Shown: positions 46,013-55,142, counted from the stretch's first letter. The stretch is 64,000 nt of DNA from Burkholderia pseudomultivorans (GCF_001718415.1 NZ_CP013377.1:2356001-2420000), one strand, 5' to 3'. Numbers and translations are program-made. The notes: generated by a model not told the origin, from the sequence alone.

Positions 46013-46555
46013 TCAGCCTTTTTCCTGGCGGGCGATCAGGTGGGCGAGATCGAGCGTCGCGCGATCGCCGTTGGTGACGAGGCGATCGATCACCGCGCAG
46101 AGCACCTTGAATTCCGTCCTGGTCACGCCTTCGAACAGCACGTTGTTGATGCGCTGCTGCGTTTCCGCAAGCGCCTTCAGCAGCCTGGTGCCGGCCGAGG
46201 TGACCGTGAGCCGCATCTTGCGCTTGTCGTCGGGATCGGCGCGCTTGTCGATCAGGCCGAGCTTCTTCAGCTTGCCGGTCTCGATCGTGACGAACGCGCC
46301 GCTCAGGTGCAGGTGATCGGCGAGGCGGTTGACGGTCACGACATCGTCGTGCGACAGATGCGCGACCGAGACGAGCAGCGAATACTGGATGCCGGTCAGG
46401 CCGACCAGCGAGCCGAAGCCGTCGCGCACCGACAGCAGGCGCGCGGCAAACGGCAGCAAACCATTGATCAGGTGCCGGAATTCCGTGTCCGTGCCGTCGA
46501 TCAGGCACGCCGGGTTGGTAATCGTCAGAACGGACTCCTCTTGCTGCTTGGCCAT
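46013..46555 (-). CDS. MarR family transcriptional regulator
   Basis: A 180-residue MarR protein. The winged helix spans about residues 50-125 (VNRLADHLHLSGAFVTIETG, then KRADPDDKRKMRLTVT as the wing). I use the ATG at 46555 with a GGAG ten bases upstream; an earlier ATG at 46579 sits almost on the operator-like motif. It diverges from the SnoaL-like gene and shares its promoter motif with the HpaC/HpaB operon, so it is the probable repressor of that pathway. Confidence 0.9.
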   Translation of the reverse strand: MAKQQEESVLTITNPACLIDGTDTEFRHLINGLLPFAARLLSVRDGFGSLVGLTGIQYSLLVSVAHLSHDDVVTVNRLADHLHLSGAFVTIETGKLKKLGLIDKRADPDDKRKMRLTVTSAGTRLLKALAETQQRINNVLFEGVTRTEFKVLCAVIDRLVTNGDRATLDLAHLIARQEKG

Positions 46556-46583
46556 GACGTTCACGCTCCGTGCGGTCATGCGA

Positions 46584-46595
46584 ATTTAGCTTTGA
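46584..46595. promoter_or_regulatory. AATTTAGCTTTG motif in the marR/SnoaL promoter
   Basis: This copy of the TTAGCTTTG motif lies in the 128-bp divergent gap. It matches those before the HpaC/HpaB operon and suggests a shared regulon. Confidence 0.5.
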
Positions 46596-46683
46596 AACGA
46601 AATTATACGGCAAAGGCACATGCGCCCCGGCCCGCCGCCGGGCGGCGCGTGCGGCCGGACGGCCCGCCACAGGAGAAACGACC

Positions 46684-47274
46684 ATGCCCTTCCCGCTTCC
46701 CGCCGAGTCGGTGCGCGCGCTGCTCGAATGCTATCTGCGCGCGAAAGACCTGAACCGTCCCGCGCTGATCGCCGACTGCTTCGCGGCCGACGCCGAACTG
46801 AGCTTTTCGCTCGCGCGCGACGACATCGATTTTCCCGCGCGCGTCGCCGGCGCGCCGGCCATTGCGCACACGCTGGTCGGCGATTTCGGCGAACGCTTCG
46901 AGCGCTGCCGGACCTACTATGTGTGCATGGAGCCGTCGGTGGACGAAGCAGGCGTCAGCGCGATGCCGTGGCTCGTCGCGATGCGCCAGAAGGACAGCGG
47001 CGCATTGCGGATCGGGCACGGCGCGTATCGCTGGCGCTTCGCATCGGATGCGAACGGTATCGGGCGAATTGCCGCGCTGCACATCCATATCGCGCGCATG
47101 GATACGATCGACGATCCGAACGGTGCAAAGCTCGCTGCGCTGCATGCGGCGTTCGGCTATCCGTGGCTGCCGCCGCAGGCGCTCGCGCGCGGGTTCGCGG
47201 CGCTGGCCGCCGCGCACCCCGACTGGACGTTCGTCGCGCCGTTTCGACAGATTGCCGCCGCGACCGACGCCTGA
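46684..47274 (+). CDS. SnoaL/NTF2-like protein
   Basis: A 196-residue protein with an NTF2-like cone fold. The N-terminal helix RALLECYLRAKDLNRPALIADCF is followed by FAADAELSFSLA and later GHGAYRWRFASDANG. The ATG at 46684 has AGGAGAAAC upstream. Proteins of this fold act as hydrolases, cyclases or isomerases of small aromatic molecules. Divergent from marR, it may belong to the same pathway as the HpaB-like operon; the function is otherwise unknown. Confidence 0.85.
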   Translation: MPFPLPAESVRALLECYLRAKDLNRPALIADCFAADAELSFSLARDDIDFPARVAGAPAIAHTLVGDFGERFERCRTYYVCMEPSVDEAGVSAMPWLVAMRQKDSGALRIGHGAYRWRFASDANGIGRIAALHIHIARMDTIDDPNGAKLAALHAAFGYPWLPPQALARGFAALAAAHPDWTFVAPFRQIAAATDA

Positions 47275-47289
47275 GCGCGCCGACGCCGC

Positions 47290-48906
47290 CTACCGCACGA
47301 CGTCGAGCGCCTGCCGGACGCCATCCCAGTCGAGCCCGAATCGCGCGAGATACTTGCGCAGGCGATCCGCATCGTTCGGCTGCTTCTTGCCCTGCCGCGA
47401 CACCGCGAACAGCGTGCGCCCCGCTTCCGACAGACTCGCCGACCCGCAGCACACCTCGAGCACGCGCTCGAGCTGTACGCGGTCGAACAGGTCGAGTTCC
47501 GCCGCGCGTGCGCCGAGCACCGCGTCGACGCGCGCGTCCGCGCCCGCGCCGTCGGGCGTGGACCACGTGCGCGCCAGCCGCTCGACCTCCTGCTCCACGA
47601 TGGCCTCGGTAATGCGGCCCGCGTCGGCCAGCGTCGCCATCCGCGTGACCGACGCCGACAGCTCGCGGAAATTGCCGGCCCACGCCGCGCGCGGCGACGT
47701 CGCAAACGCGAGATAGCGCCGCTTCGCCTCGACGTTGAAGCGCACCTGCTCGCCCTGCTCGCGACCGAAGCGGTCGAGCTCGAATTCGAGGTTCGGCTCG
47801 ATGTCCTCGCGCCGCTCGGCCAGCCCCGGCAGTTCATAGGTCCACAGATTGATCCGCGCATAGAGATCCTCGCGGAACGTGCCGGCGGCCACCATCTGCC
47901 GCAAGTCGCGATGCGTGCCGGCGATCAGCTCGAAATCGCTGCTCGCCTCGACATCCGCGCCGACCGGCAGGAAGCGCTTCTCCTCGATCGCCTTCAGCAG
48001 CATCGCCTGCTCGTCGAGCCCGAGTTCGCCGATCTCGTCGAGAAACAGCAGGCCGCCGTCGGCCGCACGCAGCAGCCCCGCGCGCGCGGACTGCGCGCCC
48101 GTGAACGCACCCTTCACGTGACCGAACAGCGTCGACATCGCGGCATCGCCGCGCAGCGTCGCGCAGTTGATCTCGATGAACGGCCCCGCGAGCCGATGGC
48201 GGGCGCGCTTCAGCTCGTACACGCGCTTCGCGAGAAACGACTTGCCGGCGCCCGTCGGCCCGACCAGCAGCATCGGCGCACGCGAGCGCACCGCGACGCG
48301 CTCCAGCTGCTCGATCAGCGCGTTGAAGCGCGCGTTGCGCGTCGCGATACCGGCCTTCAGGAACGACACCGTCTCGTCGCGCTCGCGCGTGAAGCGCTGT
48401 GCGATCCGGTTGTAGCGCGACAGGTCGAGATCGATCACCGACACCGTGCCCGGCCCGCTCGGCCCCTCGTCGGTCTGTTGCGGCGGCCCCGTCTGCACGA
48501 GGCGTGCCGGCAGATAGCGCGCCTCCGCGAGCAGGAACCAGCAGATCTGCGCGACGTGCGTGCCGGTCGTGATGTGGATCAGGTAGTCCTCGCGGTCGAG
48601 GTCGAACGGATACGCGCGCGCGTAGTCGTGCAGCGTCGCATAGACCTCCTCGAAATCCCACGGATCGCGAATCGCGACCGGCACGGGGCGCACCTCGGTG
48701 TGCGGCGAGATGCGTTCGATATCCTCCTTCACGCGGTTCGCGAGCCGTGCATAGCTCGGCGGATGCAGCAGTTCGAGCCGGTCGATCGGCAGGTCGGGCT
48801 GGTCGCACAGTGAGACCGTCGGCCGCCACTTGCGCCAGCGGCGCTGCACACCGCCGGCCTGGTCGAGCACGGTGCCGAGAAAACCGATCGCGACGGTCTT
48901 GCGCAT
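47290..48906 (-). CDS. rtcR: RtcR, sigma-54 activator of the RNA repair operon
   Basis: A 538-residue enhancer-binding protein. Residues 1-180 form the RtcR CARF-like sensor (MRKTVAIGFLGTVLD, then EDYLIHITTGTHVAQICWFL), which in characterised RtcR proteins senses RNA ends with 2',3'-cyclic phosphate. The AAA+ domain has Walker A GPTGAGKS (216-223), the sigma-54 loop GAFTGA (266-271) and Walker B GLLFLDE. A C-terminal HTH-like region follows. It is divergent from the operon it should activate; a sigma-54 promoter pointing at that operon lies at 49057. Confidence 0.96.
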   Translation of the reverse strand: MRKTVAIGFLGTVLDQAGGVQRRWRKWRPTVSLCDQPDLPIDRLELLHPPSYARLANRVKEDIERISPHTEVRPVPVAIRDPWDFEEVYATLHDYARAYPFDLDREDYLIHITTGTHVAQICWFLLAEARYLPARLVQTGPPQQTDEGPSGPGTVSVIDLDLSRYNRIAQRFTRERDETVSFLKAGIATRNARFNALIEQLERVAVRSRAPMLLVGPTGAGKSFLAKRVYELKRARHRLAGPFIEINCATLRGDAAMSTLFGHVKGAFTGAQSARAGLLRAADGGLLFLDEIGELGLDEQAMLLKAIEEKRFLPVGADVEASSDFELIAGTHRDLRQMVAAGTFREDLYARINLWTYELPGLAERREDIEPNLEFELDRFGREQGEQVRFNVEAKRRYLAFATSPRAAWAGNFRELSASVTRMATLADAGRITEAIVEQEVERLARTWSTPDGAGADARVDAVLGARAAELDLFDRVQLERVLEVCCGSASLSEAGRTLFAVSRQGKKQPNDADRLRKYLARFGLDWDGVRQALDVVR

Positions 48907-48931
48907 TTTTTATCCCACAAGATAAGAAGCG

Positions 48932-48948
48932 ATCCGATTGTATCGGAT
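48932..48948. promoter_or_regulatory. Inverted repeat, candidate RtcR enhancer site
   Basis: ATCCGAT-TGT-ATCGGAT is a perfect inverted repeat about 110 bp upstream of the sigma-54 promoter, the typical distance for an activator binding site. A second repeat, TTATC-N6-GATAA, is adjacent at 48910-48925. Confidence 0.5.
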
Positions 48949-49056
48949 TTTCGCGAGCGCATTTCGCCGACGGCGCTTCGCACCACGCGCCGGTCTCAGG
49001 CAATTTCCCTTCCGATTCAACGACTTGAAAATTATTCCGTGCGCCGCGACACCCGC

Positions 49057-49072
49057 TGGCACGCTCCTCGCT
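49057..49072 (+). promoter_or_regulatory. Sigma-54 promoter of the rtc operon
   Basis: TGGCACGCTCCTCGCT carries the -24 GG (49058-49059) and -12 GC (49070-49071) with exactly ten bases between, and TGGCACG is the ideal -24 element. Transcription should start near 49083, so the tRNA-like sequences lie in the leader of the operon mRNA. Confidence 0.8.
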
Positions 49073-49195
49073 AAATAGAAAGCGCCGGATGTCCCGCTGG
49101 CCCGCGAGTGAAGGTTCGCAAGCCTTGCTGGTGCGCCGCCGCCGAACACGATTCGTCGCGGCAGCGCATGCCGCCATGGACAGACGAAGGCAAAG

Positions 49196-49242
49196 GGGCG
49201 CGCATGGTGCCGCGCCCGGGTTCGACTCCCGGGGCGCCCACC
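49196..49242 (+). ncRNA. Minimal tRNA-like element (acceptor stem plus T-arm)
   Basis: A 47-nt element. The 5' strand GGGCGC (49196-49201) pairs perfectly with GCGCCC (49234-49239), followed by ACC. A canonical T-arm lies between, at 49216-49232: CCGGG, loop TTCGACT, CCCGG. Only about 14 bases replace the D- and anticodon arms; GCATGGTGC could make a vestigial D-arm. It abuts the second tRNA-like element directly. An alternative hairpin (GGCGCG with CGCGCC, 49197-49216) could compete. Confidence 0.75.
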
Positions 49243-49311
49243 GTTCGATAGCTCATGGGTAGAGCAGCCGGCGAAAGCCGGCGTGTAGCGGGTTCGATTC
49301 CCGCTCGAACA
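49243..49311 (+). ncRNA. tRNA-like RNA with GAAA tetraloop in place of the anticodon loop
   Basis: A 69-nt cloverleaf. Acceptor GTTCGA/TCGAAC (49243-49248/49305-49310); T8-A9; D-arm GCTC-ATGGGTA-GAGC (49251-49265); anticodon-arm position GCCGGC-GAAA-GCCGGC (49267-49282), a 6-bp stem capped by a GNRA tetraloop. Variable loop GTGTA; T-arm GCGGG-TTCGATT-CCCGC (49288-49304). Discriminator A311 follows, with no encoded CCA. The conserved D-loop GG and T-loop TTCGA needed for elbow contacts are present. It cannot decode. It lies in the leader of the rtcB operon and is probably a regulatory or decoy substrate of the repair system. Confidence 0.85.
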
Positions 49312-49328
49312 TTGTCCGCAAGGACAAT
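49311..49328 (+). ncRNA. GCAA-tetraloop hairpin after the tRNA-like RNA
   Basis: ATTGTCC-GCAA-GGACAAT is a perfect 7-bp stem with a GNRA loop, beginning at the last base of the tRNA-like element. No T-tract follows, so it is not a standard terminator. It may be a processing or protein-binding element. Confidence 0.6.
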
Positions 49329-49354
49329 CTCTTGAAACAGCAGTACCCGCCGGC

Positions 49355-49372
49355 GCGGGCCGCGAGGCCCGC
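49355..49372 (+). ncRNA. GCGA-tetraloop hairpin in the rtc leader
   Basis: GCGGGCC-GCGA-GGCCCGC is a perfect 7-bp stem with another GNRA loop, 26 bases after the previous hairpin. Confidence 0.5.
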
Positions 49373-49576
49373 CGCGTGTCGGACCGGTTGCGGTTCCGCG
49401 CGACCGGCCGGGCGGCCGGGCGGCCGGACGGCCTGCGCCAGCGCGCATCGCGACACGAAGCAACCGGTGTCGCCGTGAACGCAGGCGCCGGCCCCCGCGC
49501 CGCCCGCCCGGTCGCGTCGCGCCCCGATCCGTGCGATGCGTGCCGCCCGGCGGTCATCGAAGAAAAGGACAAGAAT

Positions 49577-50719
49577 ATGTGGAAGCGTCATGTAGTGAAA
49601 AAGAACGAACGCGCGCTGCTGATGAACGAGGGCGATTTCGTGAAGGTGCTCGAACCGGGCGTGTTCCGGGCCTTCGATCCGTTCAAGCGTCTGTCGGTGC
49701 AGACCGCGCGCCTCGATGCGCCGCTCGCCGACGCGGCACTGGCCGACTACCTGCGTCACGACGCTGCGGACGTGCTCGCGCAGCACTTCGTCGCGATGGA
49801 TCTGGCCGACGACGAAGCGGGCCTGCGCTACGAGGACGACGTGCTCGTCGAGATCCTGCCGCCCGGCACGCGTCGCCTGTACTGGCGCGGCCTGATCGCG
49901 CATCGGCTGGAGCGTGTCGACCTGTCGCAGGACAGCATGCTGCCGGCCGCGCTGGCGAAGCGCCTCGCGCAGCCGGCGCTGCGTGCGCGCGGCGTCGCGG
50001 GCCTGACGGGCGTGCTGCTGGCGCAGGTGCCGGCGTACCACGTCGGCGTGCTGAAGATCGACGGCAAGGTCGAGCGGCTGCTCGATCCCGGGCTGTCGGC
50101 GTTCTGGCGCTTCAACCGCGACGTCGCGGTCGAGTACGTCGACCTGCGCGTGCAGTCGGTCGAAGTCGGCGGGCAGGAAATCCTGACGCGCGACAAGGTC
50201 GCGCTGCGGCTGAACCTGTCGGCAACGTGGTGCTATGCGGACGTGCTGCACGCGTTCGGCCAGTTGCAGAAACCGGTCGAGCACCTGTATCGCGAGCTGC
50301 AGTTCGCGCTGCGCGCGGCCGTCGGCACGCGCTCGCTCGACGAGCTGCTGGAAGACAAGCAGGCGATCGACGAGGTCGTGATCGCGCAGGTGCGCGCCCG
50401 GCTCGCGAATTCGGGCGTCGAGGTGCGCAGTGTCGGCGTGAAGGATATCGTGCTGCCCGGCGACATGAAGACGATCCTCGCGCAGGTGGTCGAGGCCGAG
50501 AAGGCCGCGCAGGCGAACGTGATTCGCCGCCGCGAGGAAACGGCCGCGACGCGTTCGCTGCTGAACACGGCGAAGGTGATGGAAGAGAACCCGACCGCGC
50601 TGCGGCTCAAGGAGCTGGAAACGCTCGAGCGCGTCGCGGAACGGATCGACCGCATCTCGGTGTTCGGCGGTCTCGACCAGGTGCTGAACGGACTCGTCAG
50701 CATCAAGGGTGCGCAGTGA
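49577..50719 (+). CDS. Slipin/SPFH (band 7) family protein
   Basis: A 380-residue SPFH-domain protein starting MWKRHVVKKNERALLMNEGD. The band-7 domain covers about residues 120-300, with IDGKVERLLDPGLSAFWRFN and VEVGGQEILTRDKVALRLNL typical of slipins. A C-terminal coiled coil follows (AEKAAQANVIRRREETAATR). Unlike membrane slipins it shows no N-terminal hydrophobic hairpin. First protein gene of the RtcR-driven operon. Slipins are recurrent partners of RtcB in bacterial RNA-repair loci; their role there is unresolved. Confidence 0.92.
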   Translation: MWKRHVVKKNERALLMNEGDFVKVLEPGVFRAFDPFKRLSVQTARLDAPLADAALADYLRHDAADVLAQHFVAMDLADDEAGLRYEDDVLVEILPPGTRRLYWRGLIAHRLERVDLSQDSMLPAALAKRLAQPALRARGVAGLTGVLLAQVPAYHVGVLKIDGKVERLLDPGLSAFWRFNRDVAVEYVDLRVQSVEVGGQEILTRDKVALRLNLSATWCYADVLHAFGQLQKPVEHLYRELQFALRAAVGTRSLDELLEDKQAIDEVVIAQVRARLANSGVEVRSVGVKDIVLPGDMKTILAQVVEAEKAAQANVIRRREETAATRSLLNTAKVMEENPTALRLKELETLERVAERIDRISVFGGLDQVLNGLVSIKGAQ

Positions 50720-50778
50720 ATGCAACGGCGCGGCGCATCGGCGCCGCGCGCGATGAACGATGGAATCAGGTGAAGCCA

Positions 50779-52002
<1,224 letters not shown>

Positions 52003-52056
52003 CGCGGTGCGCGGCCGATGGCCGGCGGCCGCGCACAACGAAGGAAAACGACAACG

Positions 52057-52869
52057 ATGAACAAGGAAACCTTGAAACCCGTGCGCAGCGCGCATCCGGT
52101 CGAACCGGCCGTGCGGGCGCGCGTGATGGCGGAGCTCGCGGATGTCGAGCGCCGTCACGACGTGAGCGTGCTGTTCGCCTGCGAATCGGGCAGCCGCGGC
52201 TGGGGCTTCGCGTCGCCGGACAGCGATTACGACGTGCGCTTCGTCTACGTGCATCGGCGCGACTGGTATCTGCGCGTCGAAGCGCAGCGCGACGTGATCG
52301 AGCGGCCGCTCGACGACGAGCTCGACGTCAGCGGCTGGGAGTTGCGCAAGGCGCTGCAATTGCTGCACCGGTCGAATCCGACGCTGCTCGAATGGCTCGA
52401 CTCGCCGGTCGTCTATCGCGAGGATCCGCGCTGGGCGCCACGGCTCAGGTCGCTGGCCGGCGCGTTCTTTGCGCCGCTGCGCGGGCGGCATCACTATCTC
52501 GCGATGGCGAAGAAGAACTTTCGCGGCTATCTGCAAGGCGACACGGTGCGCTACAAGAAGTATCTGTACGTGCTGCGGCCGCTGCTCGCGGTGCGCTGGA
52601 TCGACATGGGGCTCGGGATGCCGCCGATGCGCTTCGCGGATCTCGTCGCCGGCACCGTGCACGAGCCGGCGGTGCGCGCGGAGCTCGATGCGCTGCTCGC
52701 GCTGAAGATGAGCGCGAACGAAAGCGAATACGGGCCGCGTCGCCCTGCGCTCCACGCGCTCATCGAGTCGATGCTCGCCGACGCCGCGCACGACCGCGAA
52801 TACAAGCGGCCGTCGGGCGACGTCGCGATGCTCGACGCGTTCCTGCGCGACGTGCTCGCTCATCGATGA
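52057..52869 (+). CDS. Nucleotidyltransferase family protein of the RNA repair operon
   Basis: A 270-residue Pol-beta-superfamily nucleotidyltransferase (COG3541-like). The catalytic signature is GSRGWG (45-50) followed by DSDYDVRFVY (55-64), giving the GS...DxD metal site. AAGGAAAACG precedes the ATG at 52057. It is the third gene of the slipin-rtcB operon. In this setting it may add or trim nucleotides on damaged RNA ends, for instance CCA-less or cleaved tRNAs, but no substrate is known to me. Confidence 0.9.
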   Translation: MNKETLKPVRSAHPVEPAVRARVMAELADVERRHDVSVLFACESGSRGWGFASPDSDYDVRFVYVHRRDWYLRVEAQRDVIERPLDDELDVSGWELRKALQLLHRSNPTLLEWLDSPVVYREDPRWAPRLRSLAGAFFAPLRGRHHYLAMAKKNFRGYLQGDTVRYKKYLYVLRPLLAVRWIDMGLGMPPMRFADLVAGTVHEPAVRAELDALLALKMSANESEYGPRRPALHALIESMLADAAHDREYKRPSGDVAMLDAFLRDVLAHR

Positions 52870-53112
52870 AGCGCGAACGGCGCGATGCCTGCGGGTATCG
52901 CGCCGTTTCGCCCGATGCGCGCAGGGCGCGACGCCGCTCGCCGCAGCAACGCGCATGCCTGCGCGCGGCCCGGCACCGCACGGACCGAAGCCGATCGCGA
53001 CGAGGCTAGCGGCTATACTCGACGTTGTCCGGCCCGACGCGTAGGGCTTGCTTACGATACGCCGACTGCCGGGCCGCTTCTGCTTTCCCGCCCCTCGTCG
53101 ATACGAACCGCC

Positions 53113-54258
53113 ATGTTTCGCCGCCTTTCGCTCGCCATCGCCGCCACCCTGCTCGCCCCGTCGCTCACCGCCCACGCGCATCAGTCCGCGCAGCATTCGA
53201 TCGACCGGACCTTCCGGAACTGGTCCGTCGTCTGCGACAACACCCGCCGCTGCATTGCCGAAAGCGGCGGCGACGATCTCGATTCGCGCACCGGCCTGAT
53301 CGTGCGCCTGACGCGCGATGCCGGCCCGGACGCGCAAGCGTCGCTGGAGCTCTTCGCGACGGCCCCGCTCGATCTGCATGCCGCCCGCGTGGACGGCCGC
53401 CCGTTCGACGTGGCGCCCACCCGCTGGCAGGCGTCCGACGACCACGCGAACGACCGGACGTATCCGTTCCACGTCCGCACCGACGACGCCGCGACGATCG
53501 ATGCATGGCTCGGCGCGTCGCGCAACGCGCAGACGCTGAGCTTCGGCGATCCGGCATCGGCTGCGACGCCGAGTCTTTCCCTGTCGGGATTGAACGCCGC
53601 GCTGCTGCTGATCGACGATACGCAAGGCCGCATCGGCACCGTCACCGCGCTGCTGCGCAAGGGCGGCCGGCCCGCCGCAGCGGTGCCCGCCGCGCCGGCG
53701 CTGCCTGCCGCACCGACGCCCGCGCCGCCCGCTGCCCGGTTGTCGGCGGCCGAACAGCGCCCGCTCGTCGATGCGGTGCTGGCGAAATTCGGCGGCGACG
53801 TGAAGCGCTGCGCGGCCGACATGGAAGACGAGATGTCGCCGCAGGCCCGCCGCCAGGCATCGCAGGCGACATCGCTGTCCGCCGACGAGGCGCTCGTGTC
53901 GATCCCGTGCCAGACGAGCAGCATGTACAACCATACCGACCTCTGGTATCGCGTGCGCCGATCGCCGCCGTACGCGCCGACGCCGGTGGATTTCGGCGAG
54001 AACGCGAACGCGGGACTCGATTCGGCCTCGTTCGTCAACGAGCTGACCCAGGCCAGCTACGATCCCGCCGACGCGACGCTGTCGAGCCTCGTCCGGCTGC
54101 GCAGCGCCGGCGATTGCGGCTCGAGCGCGTCGTGGATCTTCGACGGGCGCCGCTTCGTGCTGAGCGATGTCGCGACGAACGGCACCTGCAACGGGATGTT
54201 CCCCGATCAGTGGGCGCGCCTGTATCGAACGGCCGGCGCGACGGAAAACCGGCACTGA
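53113..54258 (+). CDS. Exported DUF1176 protein
   Basis: A 381-residue protein. The signal peptide MFRRLSLAIAATLLAPSLTA (cleaved about residue 22) is followed by FRNWSVVCDNTRRCIAESGG, the DUF1176 start. A Pro/Ala-rich linker sits near residues 185-215, and a second half ends in CGSSASWIFDGRRFVLSDVA. Four-plus cysteines suggest periplasmic disulfides. A promoter-like TATACT lies upstream at about 53013. Function is unknown; it is not part of the rtc operon (243-bp gap). Confidence 0.9.
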   Translation: MFRRLSLAIAATLLAPSLTAHAHQSAQHSIDRTFRNWSVVCDNTRRCIAESGGDDLDSRTGLIVRLTRDAGPDAQASLELFATAPLDLHAARVDGRPFDVAPTRWQASDDHANDRTYPFHVRTDDAATIDAWLGASRNAQTLSFGDPASAATPSLSLSGLNAALLLIDDTQGRIGTVTALLRKGGRPAAAVPAAPALPAAPTPAPPAARLSAAEQRPLVDAVLAKFGGDVKRCAADMEDEMSPQARRQASQATSLSADEALVSIPCQTSSMYNHTDLWYRVRRSPPYAPTPVDFGENANAGLDSASFVNELTQASYDPADATLSSLVRLRSAGDCGSSASWIFDGRRFVLSDVATNGTCNGMFPDQWARLYRTAGATENRH

Positions 54259-54341
54259 CGCGAACGTCGTCGCGCGCATGCCGGCCGCGGACGCGTCTAC
54301 CCGCTACGCGCCCTCGCCCGTCAATCGCCCGTCAATGCCTG

Positions 54342-55010
54342 TCACTCGCCGACGATCGAAATCGAAAACCCGTCCCAGCCCTTCTGCCCGACGGTCTGCA
54401 CGGCCGTCGTCGTGAGCCGCGGCTCGGCGGCGATGCGCGCGAACCCTTCGCGCACGCCGACGACATCCGGATCGCGGTTGTCGGAATCGGCCACGCGCCC
54501 GCGCCGCACGACGTTGTCGACGACGATCACCGTGCCCGGCCGCGACAGCTTCAGCGCGGCATCGAGATAGGCGCGGTTGTTGTCCTTGTCCGCGTCGATG
54601 AAGATGAAATCGAACGGCGCCTCGCCGTCGGCAATGAGCCGCACAAGACTCTCCTTCGCGCTGCCGACGACGACCGACACCGCCTGCGCGAACCCCGCGC
54701 GCGCGACGTTCCGCGTCGCGACCTCCGCATGCGCCGGATTCAGCTCGAGCGTCACGAGCCGGCCGCCGGGCGGCAATGCGCGCGCCAGCCAGATCGTGCT
54801 GTAGCCGCCGAGCGTGCCGACCTCGAGAATGCGCCGCGCGCCGCGAATCGTCGCGAGCAGCTGCAGCAGCTTGCCCTGGTTCGGCGCGACGTTGATCGCC
54901 GGCAGTCCGGCCGCTTCGCTCGCCGCCAGCGCCGCGTCGAGCGCATCGTCGGACGGCACGAGCGTCGCGGAGAAATAGGCGTCCACCTGGTTCCACTGAT
55001 CCTGATCCAT
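54342..55010 (-). CDS. O-methyltransferase (CCoAMT-like)
   Basis: A 222-residue SAM methyltransferase of the caffeoyl-CoA/COMT type. Motif I ILEVGTLGGYSTIWLARAL is at about residues 61-79. FIFIDADKDNNRAYLDAAL carries the metal-binding Asp residues and VIVVDNVVRRGRV follows. The ATG at 55010 has AAAGGTG upstream. It diverges from metY. It likely methylates a catechol-type hydroxyl; substrate is unknown. Confidence 0.93.
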   Translation of the reverse strand: MDQDQWNQVDAYFSATLVPSDDALDAALAASEAAGLPAINVAPNQGKLLQLLATIRGARRILEVGTLGGYSTIWLARALPPGGRLVTLELNPAHAEVATRNVARAGFAQAVSVVVGSAKESLVRLIADGEAPFDFIFIDADKDNNRAYLDAALKLSRPGTVIVVDNVVRRGRVADSDNRDPDVVGVREGFARIAAEPRLTTTAVQTVGQKGWDGFSISIVGE

Positions 55011-55064
55011 CACGCACCTTTCGTCTGCGGAAAAGGCCATTCTATGCACCGCACGCCAATAAGC

Positions 55065-55109
55065 AACGAACCATTCGTTCTAAGTCGGCACGCCACGGGC
55101 CCATATAAT
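55065..55109 (+). promoter_or_regulatory. metY promoter with upstream inverted repeat
   Basis: TATAAT at 55104-55109 is a consensus -10 box 33 bp before the metY ATG. The inverted repeat AACGAA-CCA-TTCGTT (55065-55079) lies just upstream of the -35 area and may bind a regulator. No SAM riboswitch was recognised. Confidence 0.45.
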
Positions 55110-55142
55110 CGCCGAACCATCACAACAACAGACGGAGCACCC

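Larger units (their letters stand above)
48907..49576. other. RNA-rich regulatory and leader region of the rtc operon
   Basis: A 670-bp region without a supportable protein gene. It contains inverted repeats near rtcR, a sigma-54 promoter, two tRNA-like RNAs and two further GNRA-loop hairpins, all listed separately. From 49373 to 49576 the leader is extremely GC-rich, with imperfect GGCCGGGC repeats. Open frames here are shadows. Confidence 0.75.

Noticed and set aside
49196..49311. Ordinary tRNA genes
   Set aside because: The sequences have tRNA arms but no anticodon: one has a GAAA tetraloop and the other has no anticodon arm, so neither can be a decoding tRNA.
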